Source of the DNA: Thioalkalivibrio sp. ALE14
Lineage (GTDB): Bacteria; Pseudomonadota; Gammaproteobacteria; Ectothiorhodospirales; Ectothiorhodospiraceae
Length of the DNA: 64,000 nucleotides
Direction of reading: 5' to 3'
NCBI RefSeq assembly: GCF_000376845.1
Contig: NZ_AQXY01000027.1
Location: 124,001-188,000, forward strand
Shown: in pieces, positions 1-8,396 of the stretch
Numbering within the stretch: the first letter of the stretch is position 1
How the letters are laid out: the number at the start of each line of letters is the position of its first letter
Position numbers and translations under genes: made by a program
The notes under the pieces: generated by a model
Told to the model about the DNA's origin: nothing
Databases searched by the model: none
The model's input: the letters and a program-made list of their open reading frames with translations, nothing else

Positions 1-1
1 C

Positions 2-1003
2 GAGATCACCCCCCGCGTGGGTGGCCGAGTCGCCGAGGTCTTCGTCAGCCTGGGCGACCGCGTGGAACCGGGCGATCCCCTGCTCCGCCTGGATACCGAA
101 GAGTTCGAGCAGGACGTCGCCCAGGCGGCGGCAGAACTGGCGGTCGCCGACGCCAGTCTGGCCGAGGCCCTGGCCAGCCGCGATGCCGCCCGACGCGATC
201 TGCAACGCACCCGGGAGCTGCGCGACCAGGGCATTGCCTCGCGCTCCGAACTGGAGGCCGCGCAGACCGAACTGGCTCTGGCGCAGACCCGGGTGACCCT
301 CGCCGAATCGCAGATCCGCCAGCGACGCTCCGCCCTGCGGACCCGCGAGATCCAGCTCGGCTACACCCGCATCGAGGCGGACGCCTCCAGCGGCACGCGC
401 TGGGTGGCGGAACGCCATGTCGATCCCGGCACGGTCATCAGCGCCAACGAGCCGGCCCTGGCGCTGGTCCGGCTGCAGCCGGTCCGCGCGATCCTTGCCG
501 TGACGGAGTCCGACTACGGCCGGCTTTCTCCCGGTCAGGACGCCGAGGTGCGCACCGGCGCCTACCCCGAAACCACGTTCGCCGGGACCATCGCCCGAAT
601 TGCACCCGAGTTCCGGCCCGGCTCGCGTCAGGCACGCCTCGAGGTGGAAGTGCCCAACGAGGACGCCCGCCTGCGCCCCGGTATGTTCGTCGAGGCCGCG
701 ATCACCCTGGGTCGACGCGACGGCGCACGCGCCATCCCGCGCGACGCGATCATCCAGCGCGAGGCTGGCCCCACCGTGTTCAGTGTGGACCCCAGCGGCG
801 AGCGCCCGCGGGCCCGCCGCCACCAGGCCGTCACCGGCGTCCGTGACGGGGACTGGGTCGAGTTGCTGGAGCCCGATCTGCCACCGGGCACCGAGGTCGT
901 GATCCTTGGCCAGCACCTGCTCGCGGACGGCACCCCGCTGCGGCTGAGCGAACCGGACCGCATCGCGGGCCATGGTGACGCGCCCGAGGCGCAGACGCCG
1001 TGA
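2..1003 (+). CDS. RND efflux periplasmic adaptor (membrane fusion protein), 5' partial
   Basis: Periplasmic adaptor linking an inner-membrane RND pump to an outer-membrane TolC-type channel. The frame is open from the first bases of the window (reading EITPRVGGRVAEVF), so the real start, signal peptide and first beta strands lie upstream; the GTG at 17 is internal. Visible from N to C are the first half-lipoyl domain (GDRVEPGDPLLRLD), an Ala/Glu/Arg-rich alpha-helical hairpin of about 90 residues, the second half-lipoyl region (IRTREIQLGYTRIEA-like), a beta-barrel domain and a membrane-proximal domain (RPGMFVEAAI). The last codons overlap the permease GTG start by 4 bp (GTGA), so the two are translationally coupled. 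The family call is firm; the substrate cannot be read from sequence. Confidence 0.9.
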   Translation, partial: EITPRVGGRVAEVFVSLGDRVEPGDPLLRLDTEEFEQDVAQAAAELAVADASLAEALASRDAARRDLQRTRELRDQGIASRSELEAAQTELALAQTRVTLAESQIRQRRSALRTREIQLGYTRIEADASSGTRWVAERHVDPGTVISANEPALALVRLQPVRAILAVTESDYGRLSPGQDAEVRTGAYPETTFAGTIARIAPEFRPGSRQARLEVEVPNEDARLRPGMFVEAAITLGRRDGARAIPRDAIIQREAGPTVFSVDPSGERPRARRHQAVTGVRDGDWVELLEPDLPPGTEVVILGQHLLADGTPLRLSEPDRIAGHGDAPEAQTP

Positions 1004-4000
1004 ATCCCGCCCGCCTGACCGTCCACCGCCCCGTGCTGACCAGCATGGTGGCGCTGATCGTGGTGATCCTGGGCCTGACTGCCCTGACCCGCCTGCCGGT
1101 GGACCTGCTGCCCGACATCACCTACCCCGTGGTCACGGTGATGACCTCCTACCCCAATGCCGGGGCCGAGGAGGTCGAGCAACTGGTCACCCGCCCCGTG
1201 GAGCAGGCCGCGGCCGCCATCACCGGCGCACAGGAGATCCGTTCCACCTCCGCCGAAGGCAACAGCAACGTCCGCATCAACTTCGCCTGGGGTACGGACA
1301 TTCGCCAGGCGGTGGACGACCTGCGGGACCGCCTGGCACGCATCGAGGACCGCCTGCCCGACGACGCCGATCGCCCGCTGGTGCGCCAGTTTGACACCCA
1401 GGATTCACCGATCATGCGGCTCGGCATCGGGACGAGCCTCGACCCGATTCATCTGCGCACCCTGATCGACAACCGCATTGCCCCGCGCCTGGAGCGCATA
1501 CCGGGGGTGGCGGCGGTGGATGTCTGGGGCGGACTGGAACGCGAGATCCGGGTCGAGGTGGATCCAGCGCGCCTGCAGGCCATCGACCTCGGACTGGACG
1601 ACGTGCGCAACCGCATCCGCGACGCCAACGTCATCACCCCCGGCGGTCCCATCCTGGATGGGCGCCGCGAATACCGCCTGCGTACGCCGGCCGAATTCCG
1701 CACGGTGGAAGAAGTCCGCGACACCGTGGTGCAACGCAGCGACGAGGGCGTCACCCGCCTGTACCAGGTGGCCGACGTGCGCGATACGCATCAGCGCATC
1801 ACGCGCCGTTTTCGGGTCAATGGCGAGGAAGGCGTTCAGGCATCGCTGCGCAAGCTGGCCGACGCCAACACCGTCGAGGTCTCCGAGGCCGTGCACGCGG
1901 AACTCGCGCGCCTGAATCGCGACTTCCCGCAGATCGACATCCGCGCCGTCACCGACGAGGCCGGCTTTATCCGCAATTCCATCACCAATGTCGGCCAGTC
2001 CATCCTTTACGGCAGCGCGCTGGCGGTACTGGTGCTGCTCGTGTTCCTGCGCAACATCCGCTACACCCTGGTGGCCGCGACGGCCATCCCGCTAGCCGTG
2101 ATCTCGACTTTCGGCCTGGTGTACTTCGGCGGGCATTCACTCAACCTGATGACCATGGGCGGGATCGCGCTGGGCGTGGGGCTGATGGTGGACAACGCCA
2201 TCGTCGTGATCGAGAGCATCGCCCGCCGGCGCGAAGAACATGCCGAGCAGACCGCCGCCGAGGCCGCGATCAGCGGCACCGGGCGCGTCGCCCCCGCCAT
2301 CGTCGCCAGCACCCTGACCACGGTCGCGATCTTCCTGCCGCTGTTCTTCGCCGAGGAACTCGCCGGCCAGCTGTTCAAGCCGCTGGCGGCGGTGGTCGCC
2401 TTTGCCCTGGCCGGCTCGCTGATCGTCGCCCTGACGCTGGTCCCGATGCTGATGGCCCGCGCGCCCATGCCGAAGCGGGACACGAGTGCCCTCGCACGCA
2501 TGGAGCAACGCTACCAGGGGCTGCTGCGGCGCACCCTGACGCAGCCGTGGATGGTCATCGGCGTCAGCCTGCTGCTGATGATGATCGCCCTGACCGGTCT
2601 GCGCGGCGTGGGTACCGAGTTTCTGCCCGCCACGGACGAGGGCGAGATCCGGGTGCATGTCACCATGGAACCCGGCACGCCCCTGAACGAGTTGTACACC
2701 ACCATGGCCGGCCTCGAGGCGATCATCCACGACGAGGTCCCGGAACTGGAAAACCTGGTCTCCAGTTCCGGCGCCTCGGCATTCCGCGCCTCCTCGCCCG
2801 CCTCGGGCAACATGCGCGTGATGGTCGGCTCGCGCGACAGCCGCAGCCGATCGTCCGACGACATCGCCGCGGCGCTGCGCGACACGCTGGGCAGCCCGCC
2901 GGGGGTCGAGATCCGCGTGCGGGCCTCCAGCGGGATCTTCTTCCGCGGCTTCGGGCGCGGCGCGGACGAGGAAAGCCTGTCCATCGAGGTGCGCGGGTTC
3001 GAGCTGGATACCATGAAAGCGGTGGTCGAGCGTTTCGAGGCGGCGCTGGGCGACATCCCCGGCGTCACCGACACCCGCGTCGGCTCCGACGGCGGCCAGC
3101 CCGAGTTCGCCACCCGCATCCACCGCGACCGCGCCGCCGATCTGGGGGTGGACGTACGCACCATCGCCCAGACCCTGGAGACGGCCCTGGGCGGCTCCAG
3201 CGCCGGGCAGTTGCGCGCGGGCGGCGACGAGACCCGCATCTGGGTGCAGCTGCGCGACGCCGACCAGAGCTCCCTGGACGACCTGCTGAACCTGACGGTA
3301 CGCAGCGAAGACGGCGAGCGCGTCGCCCTGCGCAGCCTGGTCTCCTTCGATCCCGCAATGGGTCCGGACAGCATCCAGCGCCGCGAGCAGGCGCGCATCA
3401 GCACGCTGTTCGTCCACATCGGCGACCGTTCGCTGGGCGAAGTCGCCGCCGACGTGCGCGCGGCCCTGGCCGACATCCCGCTGCCGGAGGAGATCGACTT
3501 CTCCATCACCGGCGACATCGAGGAGCAGGAGGCCGCGTTCTCGGAGCTCCTGCTGGGCACCCTGCTCGCGACGTTACTGGTCTACATGGTCATGGCCAGC
3601 CTGTACGAGTCCCTGCGCGACCCGCTGATCGTGATGTTCTCCATCCCGCTGGCGATCATTGGTGTAACCGGCGCACTGCTGGTCACCAACACCACCCTCA
3701 ACGTGCAGTCGCTGATCGGCATCCTGCTGCTGGTCGGCATCGTGGTGAACAACGCCATCCTGCTGGTGGACCGCATGGCGCGACGCCACCGCGACGACGG
3801 CATGGAGCTGCAGGCCGCCATCGTCGCCGCCGCCGGCGAGCGTCTGCGCCCGATCCTGATGACCACGCTCACCACCATCCTCGCGCTGTCGCCGCTGGCG
3901 ATCGGCATGGGCGACGGGGGCGAGGCCCAGGCCCCGATGGCACGGGTCGTGATCGGCGGGCTGCTGTCGTCTACCCTGATCACCCTGGTGCTGATCCCGA

Positions 4001-4074
4001 CGCTCTACCTGCTGTTCCACCGCCGGGGCGAACACCCGCAACCCGTCTACCGAGGCGCCACCGAACATGCCTAG
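1000..4074 (+). CDS. RND efflux transporter permease (HAE1/AcrB superfamily)
   Basis: Proton-driven inner-membrane pump of about 1024 residues, the normal length for the AcrB superfamily. TM1 follows a short cytoplasmic N-terminus (TVHRPVLTSMVALIVVILGL), then come two large periplasmic loops and two six-helix TM blocks, the usual internal duplication. In TM4 the motif is VGLMVDNAIVVIE, with Asp398 followed by Asn399 where AcrB has two Asp; in TM10 the motif is VGIVVNNAILLVD, with Asn917-Asn918 where AcrB has a Lys. This is the pattern of the HAE1/SwrC-type branch rather than the classical AcrB/MexB branch. The GTG start overlaps the adaptor stop, and the end overlaps the downstream TolC gene by 8 bp. 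Start at GTG 1000 is chosen because the conserved N-terminus begins there. Confidence 0.93.
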   Translation: MNPARLTVHRPVLTSMVALIVVILGLTALTRLPVDLLPDITYPVVTVMTSYPNAGAEEVEQLVTRPVEQAAAAITGAQEIRSTSAEGNSNVRINFAWGTDIRQAVDDLRDRLARIEDRLPDDADRPLVRQFDTQDSPIMRLGIGTSLDPIHLRTLIDNRIAPRLERIPGVAAVDVWGGLEREIRVEVDPARLQAIDLGLDDVRNRIRDANVITPGGPILDGRREYRLRTPAEFRTVEEVRDTVVQRSDEGVTRLYQVADVRDTHQRITRRFRVNGEEGVQASLRKLADANTVEVSEAVHAELARLNRDFPQIDIRAVTDEAGFIRNSITNVGQSILYGSALAVLVLLVFLRNIRYTLVAATAIPLAVISTFGLVYFGGHSLNLMTMGGIALGVGLMVDNAIVVIESIARRREEHAEQTAAEAAISGTGRVAPAIVASTLTTVAIFLPLFFAEELAGQLFKPLAAVVAFALAGSLIVALTLVPMLMARAPMPKRDTSALARMEQRYQGLLRRTLTQPWMVIGVSLLLMMIALTGLRGVGTEFLPATDEGEIRVHVTMEPGTPLNELYTTMAGLEAIIHDEVPELENLVSSSGASAFRASSPASGNMRVMVGSRDSRSRSSDDIAAALRDTLGSPPGVEIRVRASSGIFFRGFGRGADEESLSIEVRGFELDTMKAVVERFEAALGDIPGVTDTRVGSDGGQPEFATRIHRDRAADLGVDVRTIAQTLETALGGSSAGQLRAGGDETRIWVQLRDADQSSLDDLLNLTVRSEDGERVALRSLVSFDPAMGPDSIQRREQARISTLFVHIGDRSLGEVAADVRAALADIPLPEEIDFSITGDIEEQEAAFSELLLGTLLATLLVYMVMASLYESLRDPLIVMFSIPLAIIGVTGALLVTNTTLNVQSLIGILLLVGIVVNNAILLVDRMARRHRDDGMELQAAIVAAAGERLRPILMTTLTTILALSPLAIGMGDGGEAQAPMARVVIGGLLSSTLITLVLIPTLYLLFHRRGEHPQPVYRGATEHA

Positions 4075-5644
4075 AACGGCCCTGCCCTTCCTGGTCGCGC
4101 TCGCGCTGGCCCTCCCGGCCCACGCCTCTGAAGCGCCGGATGCCTCCGACGGGCTGCGCCTGTCACTGCCCCCGGATGCACTGACGGACGCCCGGCCGTT
4201 CGAACGCGAAGCGGTGGCGGAGGAGACCCTGTCTTTGGAAGAGGCCGTCGCCCGCGCGCTGGAGAACAATCGCGGCCTGCGCGCCGAACGCCTGCAAACC
4301 GCGATCCAGGGCACCTTTGAGGCGCAGGAACGCGCGGTGTTCGACCCCGAGCTGTTCGCCGAGCTGGAAATCAGCCGCGACCAGAGCGTGCGCCAGCTGG
4401 AACAGATCGGCGAAACCGACGAAGTCACCACCACCCGTCGCTTTGGCGAGGCCGGCCTGAGCCAGTCGCTCCCGACCGGCACGGATCTCACCGTCTCGGT
4501 GCGCAGCTCGCGCAGTTCCAGCTCGCGCGTGGAGACGCCCCAGTTCACCACCCGGGCGGGGCTGACGCTGACCCAGGCCCTGCTCCGGGGCGGTCGTATC
4601 GAATCCAACCTGGTGCGCCTGCGCCAGGCCGGCCTCGACGTGGAGGCCTCGGAGTACGAGGTCCGCGGCTTCGTCGAACAGCTGATCACCGACGTCGAGG
4701 GTCGCTACTGGGATCTGGTGCTGGCCGACGAACGAATCGCCATCTTCGAGGAGGCCCTGGCCGTGGCCCGCGAGCAGCTCGACCAGACCGAGCGACGCAT
4801 CGCCGCTGGCGACCGCCCCGAGACCGAGGCCGTGTCGGCCCGTGCCGAGGTGGCGCTGCGGCGCCAGGGCCTGATCGATGCCCGCGCCGAACGGGCCCGT
4901 GCGCAGGACAGTCTCGCCCGGCTCCTGCAGGGCGGCAACGGCGGGCTCTGGGATACCCGGCTGGAGGCCAGCTCGGAACCCGGGCTGGAACGCTACGCAC
5001 TGGAACCGCTGGACACCTACGTCGCTCTGGCCCGCGACCACCGCGCCGACATCAACGAGACCCGCCTGCGGGTCCAGCGCAACCAGCTGGAGGTTGTGCG
5101 CACCCGCAACGGCCTGCTGCCGCGCCTGGATTTTTTCGTAACCCTCGGCCAGTCGGGCTACGCCGACAGCTTCAGCCGCACCTGGCGCGACCGCCAGGGC
5201 GATGGCTACGACCTGGCGGCCGGGTTGCGCTTCGAGATGCCGATCGGCAATCGCGCCGCCGAGGCCGAGCACACCCGGGCCCGGCTGACCCGCCAGCAGA
5301 TCCAGGAGACGCTGGCCAACCTGGAACAGCTGGCGATCGAGGACGTGCGCGGCACCTGGTTCGACGCCGCCCGGGTCCGCGAACAGATCCAGGCGCAGGA
5401 AGAGACCATCGAGTTGCAGGAAGAACTCCTGCGGGTGGAACAGACGCGCTTCCGCGTCGGCGCCGGCACCGCCCTGGCCGTGGCCCAGGCCCAGCGCGAC
5501 CTGCTGGAGAGCCGCCTGAACCTGACCGAGACGGTCGTGCGCTTCCGTCAGCTCACCACCGAACTGCTGAACGCCAGCGGCACCCTGCTGCTGCACCGCG
5601 GCATCGACGCCCCGGGCGCCGAGCGGGTGGAAATCCGCCTGTAA
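4067..5644 (+). CDS. TolC-family outer-membrane efflux channel
   Basis: Outer-membrane exit duct for the RND pump encoded just upstream. The 525-residue protein starts with a signal peptide (hydrophobic LPFLVALALALPAHA, cleavage near residue 20). Two repeats of long amphipathic helices follow, typical of the OEP/TolC fold, with motifs such as SLEEAVARALENNRGLRAERL (first repeat) and YDLAAGLRFEMPIGNRAAEAEH (second repeat, the NR-x-A-E-A-x-x motif common in OEP proteins). The ATG overlaps the permease stop by 8 bp, so adaptor, permease and channel form one coupled operon. The gene converges with the minus-strand operon ending at 5690. Confidence 0.9.
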   Translation: MPRTALPFLVALALALPAHASEAPDASDGLRLSLPPDALTDARPFEREAVAEETLSLEEAVARALENNRGLRAERLQTAIQGTFEAQERAVFDPELFAELEISRDQSVRQLEQIGETDEVTTTRRFGEAGLSQSLPTGTDLTVSVRSSRSSSSRVETPQFTTRAGLTLTQALLRGGRIESNLVRLRQAGLDVEASEYEVRGFVEQLITDVEGRYWDLVLADERIAIFEEALAVAREQLDQTERRIAAGDRPETEAVSARAEVALRRQGLIDARAERARAQDSLARLLQGGNGGLWDTRLEASSEPGLERYALEPLDTYVALARDHRADINETRLRVQRNQLEVVRTRNGLLPRLDFFVTLGQSGYADSFSRTWRDRQGDGYDLAAGLRFEMPIGNRAAEAEHTRARLTRQQIQETLANLEQLAIEDVRGTWFDAARVREQIQAQEETIELQEELLRVEQTRFRVGAGTALAVAQAQRDLLESRLNLTETVVRFRQLTTELLNASGTLLLHRGIDAPGAERVEIRL

Positions 5645-5689
5645 CCCAATAGAGAGGCGCAGCCGACGAGCCCCGACCGGGACGCCCGG

Positions 5690-6268
5690 CTAATTCTCCA
5701 CCAGCCGGGCGTTGCCCTGCGCGTCGATCTCGACGACCAGCATCGCCCCCGCACCAATGCTGCGGCCACTCAGCTCCATGATGTTCGCCCGGTGCGTCAC
5801 GTAAACCGCGGGCCCTTGTGCCTGCCGGTATTCCTCCGCCAGGTGTTCGCGCCACGCCCGCATGCGCCGCTCCCGATGCGGGGCATTGGTGCGGAACACC
5901 GAGCCCAGCGCCTCCAGGACCTCCGGTTCGCCATAGCCCAGCAGCTTGGCGGTATCCCGGTTCCGGCACCAGGGCCCCGCAAACACGCGTATCGAATCCA
6001 GCCCGGCGGCGCGCAGGCGGTCGCCGGTCTCGCGGGCCTGTGCGCGGCCCTCGTTGGAGAGATTGCGCTGGGTGGCGCAGTCCGTGACGTCGAAGCCCGC
6101 CGGGTCGCCAATCCCGGGCGCGATGGCATGACGCATCAGCAGGATGCGGTGCGGCTCCTGCAACTGCTCGGCAATAGCACGTTCCGCCGCGAGATCATCC
6201 GCCATCACCGGCGCCGCGAGCGCCAGCACCACCACGACCCAGAACCCCGGGAATACAGAGCGCTTCAT
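5690..6268 (-). CDS. Exported histidine phosphatase family protein (SixA/phosphoglycerate mutase-like)
   Basis: Predicted periplasmic phosphohydrolase of the branch-2-like histidine phosphatase superfamily. Residues 1-24 form a signal peptide ([22 protein letters not shown]). The catalytic motif is [10 protein letters not shown], where RHA replaces the usual RHG, and is followed by [20 protein letters not shown], the conserved Leu-Ser/Thr-x-x-Gly-x-x-Gln/Arg-Ala segment. A second conserved His occurs in [11 protein letters not shown]. Length (192 aa) suits the short exported members. It is the last gene of a four-gene operon; its ATG overlaps the stop of the DUF2256 gene (ATGA). The substrate is unknown. 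Confidence 0.82.
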   Translation of the reverse strand: MKRSVFPGFWVVVVLALAAPVMADDLAAERAIAEQLQEPHRILLMRHAIAPGIGDPAGFDVTDCATQRNLSNEGRAQARETGDRLRAAGLDSIRVFAGPWCRNRDTAKLLGYGEPEVLEALGSVFRTNAPHRERRMRAWREHLAEEYRQAQGPAVYVTHRANIMELSGRSIGAGAMLVVEIDAQGNARLVEN

Positions 6269-6417
6269 GACGCCGATTTCCTCGTACGGCGACGCCGGCA
6301 GGCGTCGGAACAGTAGCGCACCTCATCCCAGCAGCGGGCCCACTTTCGTCTCCAGGAGAATGGCCGACCGCACACCGCGCAGATCTTCTCGGGCGGGTGC
6401 GGCTTGGCGTGCGCCAT
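6265..6417 (-). CDS. DUF2256 small zinc-ribbon protein
   Basis: A 50-residue basic protein with two Cys pairs ([20 protein letters not shown] and [12 protein letters not shown]), matching the DUF2256 pattern of a single treble-clef/zinc-ribbon unit. Function of the family is not established; the fold suggests metal binding. The start at 6417 is chosen because the conserved domain begins a few residues later and because it overlaps the stop of the upstream DCC gene by one base (TGATG). Longer upstream extensions of this frame lie entirely within the DCC gene and look like shadow sequence. Its stop overlaps the histidine phosphatase start. Confidence 0.8.
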   Translation of the reverse strand: MAHAKPHPPEKICAVCGRPFSWRRKWARCWDEVRYCSDACRRRRTRKSAS

Positions 6418-6830
6418 CAGCGATCCGGGTGACAGACCCCGTCGTCGCAGCGCGAGCGCCAGCGATAGCGGGCGATCACGTTGTAGACGCGATCCATCAG
6501 CCACACGACCGGCGGCAGGCGATGCAGCACGGCACCCATCCAGCGATAGTAGGGCAGATGCCGCCAGACCAATACGAAGGCCCACGCCCCGCTGCGAATA
6601 CGGCCCTCGGGGCTGACGGCATGCATGCGCTGCATCGCCTGGTCCCACGTGATCCCCCAGTCGGCCAGCGGGGTCGCATCGGCGTGGACGTCGCGCCAGT
6701 CGATCGCCCCGGCGGCGTCCAGCCGCCGGTAATGGCCGATCTCGCGGCGGCACAGGGGACAGCCGCCGTCGAAGAACACGATCGGCCGGCCCGGAGCCTC
6801 CGAGCGCGGGTCCCGTAAAGGCTCAGGCAT
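6417..6830 (-). CDS. DCC family thiol-disulfide oxidoreductase-like protein (DUF393)
   Basis: A 137-residue protein with the DxxCPxC signature near its N-terminus ([18 protein letters not shown]), defining the DCC/DUF393 family. Family members are proposed thioredoxin-like redox proteins, but the activity is mostly unproven. The tail has hydrophobic and aromatic stretches ([17 protein letters not shown]) ending with CDDGVC, a second Cys pair. The ATG at 6830 is chosen because the conserved domain starts about 17 residues downstream and because it overlaps the preceding gene by 8 bp. It is the second gene of an operon ending in the histidine phosphatase; pairing with a DUF2256 zinc ribbon suggests a redox or metal-linked role (inference). 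Confidence 0.85.
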   Translation of the reverse strand: MPEPLRDPRSEAPGRPIVFFDGGCPLCRREIGHYRRLDAAGAIDWRDVHADATPLADWGITWDQAMQRMHAVSPEGRIRSGAWAFVLVWRHLPYYRWMGAVLHRLPPVVWLMDRVYNVIARYRWRSRCDDGVCHPDR

Positions 6831-7152
6831 GTCCCACCGGCCCGGTCTGCTGGTGCCGAGCCTCGCCCAGCGAGCGGAGGGCACGCTCGACCACATCCCG
6901 CGCGAGTCCCTGGGTCATCTCGGGATCGGCCGGGATCATCTCGGTGCGTACCGCCAGGGCCATTGCAAGCGCCTGCAGCACGTCACCATTGCAGGTATCC
7001 CCGAGCACACCGATCTCGCTATCCAGCGTATCGGTCAGGCGATCCAGCAACTGCTGCACCCGCACGGCAGAGCCGGTCTCGGGGTGCAGGCGAAACTCGA
7101 AGGACACGGCCTCGCCACTGGGTGTGACATAGCGATAGGGCAATACGTCCAT
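6823..7152 (-). CDS. Conserved hypothetical protein, first gene of the DCC operon
   Basis: I do not recognise this 109-residue acidic protein. It begins MDVLPYRYVTPSGEAVSFEF and continues with predicted helices (RVQQLLDRLTDTLDSEIGVL, NGDVLQALAMALAVRTEM). There is no signal peptide, TM segment or catalytic motif. A strong ribosome-binding site (AAGGAGAGAGCC) precedes the ATG at 7152, which rules out a longer in-frame extension. The stop overlaps the DCC gene by 8 bp, so the protein is made with the DCC, DUF2256 and phosphatase genes. The 240-bp divergent spacer to mtgA should contain the operon promoter. Confidence 0.7.
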   Translation of the reverse strand: MDVLPYRYVTPSGEAVSFEFRLHPETGSAVRVQQLLDRLTDTLDSEIGVLGDTCNGDVLQALAMALAVRTEMIPADPEMTQGLARDVVERALRSLGEARHQQTGPVGHA

Positions 7153-7390
7153 GGCTCTCTCCTTCGCGAACGGTCGGGTTGTCGGGGCGGATTTCGGGGC
7201 GGTCGGGCATCCCCTTCGCCATTGGGCCACGAAACCGGAAAACAGTTCGACCAGCAACGGGCCGGCAGACCGGATCGCATCGCGAAACCCGCCCCGCTCG
7301 GCACGCGCAGGCGTTATCCTTGCGCCTCATGGAGACCCGCGACCGCAACATCGACTCCGCCGGCGCGCCCCGCGAGGCAGGGGGCCGGTA

Positions 7391-8113
7391 ATGGGGGCGC
7401 GCCGCAAACGCCGCCCGTTGCGCCGCCTGCTCTACTGGACGGCCGGGCTGGCTGCGTTTCTTCTGGCGCTGGGGGTCGGGGCCATGCTCGCGCTGGTGGT
7501 GTTGTTCGCCCGCGTCGACCCGCCCTACGGCATGGCCATGGTGGTGGCCACCGACTGGCAGACCGCCTCGAACCGGCGCCCGGACTGGCAGCGGCTGGAT
7601 GATCTGCCCCGCCACCTGATGCTCGCGGTCATCGCCGCCGAGGATCAGCATTTCCCGAACCACCGAGGATTCGACTGGGGATCGGTACGCCAGGCCGTCA
7701 GCGATCACGTGCGCGGCGGACGCCTGCGCGGGGCCAGCACCATCAGCCAGCAGACCGCGAAGAACCTGTTCCTGTGGCATGGCCGTTCGTGGGTCCGCAA
7801 GTCGCTGGAGGCAGGCTTCACGCTGGGTATGGAGTCCCTGTGGCCGAAGCGGCGAATCTTCGAGATCTACCTCAACCTGGCCGAATGGGGCCCCGGCATC
7901 TACGGCATCGAGAATGCCGCGCAACACTATTTCGGCGTGCCGGCGACGGAACTGACCCGGCATCAGTCCGCACGCCTGGCCGCCATCCTGCCCAGCCCGG
8001 GCCGCATGAACCCCGTCCAGCCCGGACCCCAGCTGGATCGGCGCATCGCCTGGGTCGAGCAGCAGATGGCCCAGCTCGGCATCGCCTGGCTGGACCCAAT
8101 GCTGCTGGAGTAA
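7391..8113 (+). CDS. mtgA: Monofunctional biosynthetic peptidoglycan transglycosylase
   Basis: GT51 glycosyltransferase that polymerises lipid II into glycan strands at the periplasmic face of the inner membrane. The protein has 240 residues, normal for MtgA, with a basic N-terminus and one TM anchor (about residues 12-38). The GT51 motifs appear in order: AAEDQHFPNHRGFDW with the catalytic Glu, GASTISQQTAKNLFLW, RKSLEAGFTLGMESLW, and RIFEIYLNLAEWGPGIYGIE. There is no transpeptidase domain. The ATG at 7391 is chosen because the basic-then-hydrophobic anchor starts directly after it; the same frame stays open further upstream, but that part overlaps the divergent operon. Confidence 0.94.
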   Translation: MGARRKRRPLRRLLYWTAGLAAFLLALGVGAMLALVVLFARVDPPYGMAMVVATDWQTASNRRPDWQRLDDLPRHLMLAVIAAEDQHFPNHRGFDWGSVRQAVSDHVRGGRLRGASTISQQTAKNLFLWHGRSWVRKSLEAGFTLGMESLWPKRRIFEIYLNLAEWGPGIYGIENAAQHYFGVPATELTRHQSARLAAILPSPGRMNPVQPGPQLDRRIAWVEQQMAQLGIAWLDPMLLE

Positions 8114-8396
8114 GCTTCGTGCCCGACCAACGCCGAGGTCGGTCACGAAGATCGCCACGCGCCTCTGGCGCTCGCGATGACGGTGCTTTTCCACGTCATG
8201 GCGAGGCCCCGCCAGGGGCCGTGGCCATCTCCGGACGCACCCGCCCACGGTCGCCTGGCCCGAATTGTGGCGGGGAACTTCCAGCCCTTAGACTGCTCGC
8301 ACTGACTGCACGGGCGAACCGCCGCTCAATGGGTCCATCGGCATGGACGCAATTATGGGCGGCTCCCATGGATGCCCCCGAACATTGAGGTTTGCC
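8114..8396. repeat. Intergenic spacer with an inverted pair of TCATTGCGAG-type palindromic repeats
   Basis: No gene is visible between mtgA and the mscS-like gene. Positions about 8143-8182 and 8194-8235 form an inverted pair: the right copy reads CGTCATGGCGAGG...CGTGGCCATCTCC, and the left copy reads the same way on the minus strand with substitutions. A third related copy lies at 60170-60207, and looser relatives at 55405-55440 and 56360-56396. Each copy is itself imperfectly palindromic. The pair could fold into a large hairpin downstream of mtgA and serve as a transcript end, but no T-run follows it. Confidence 0.7.
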
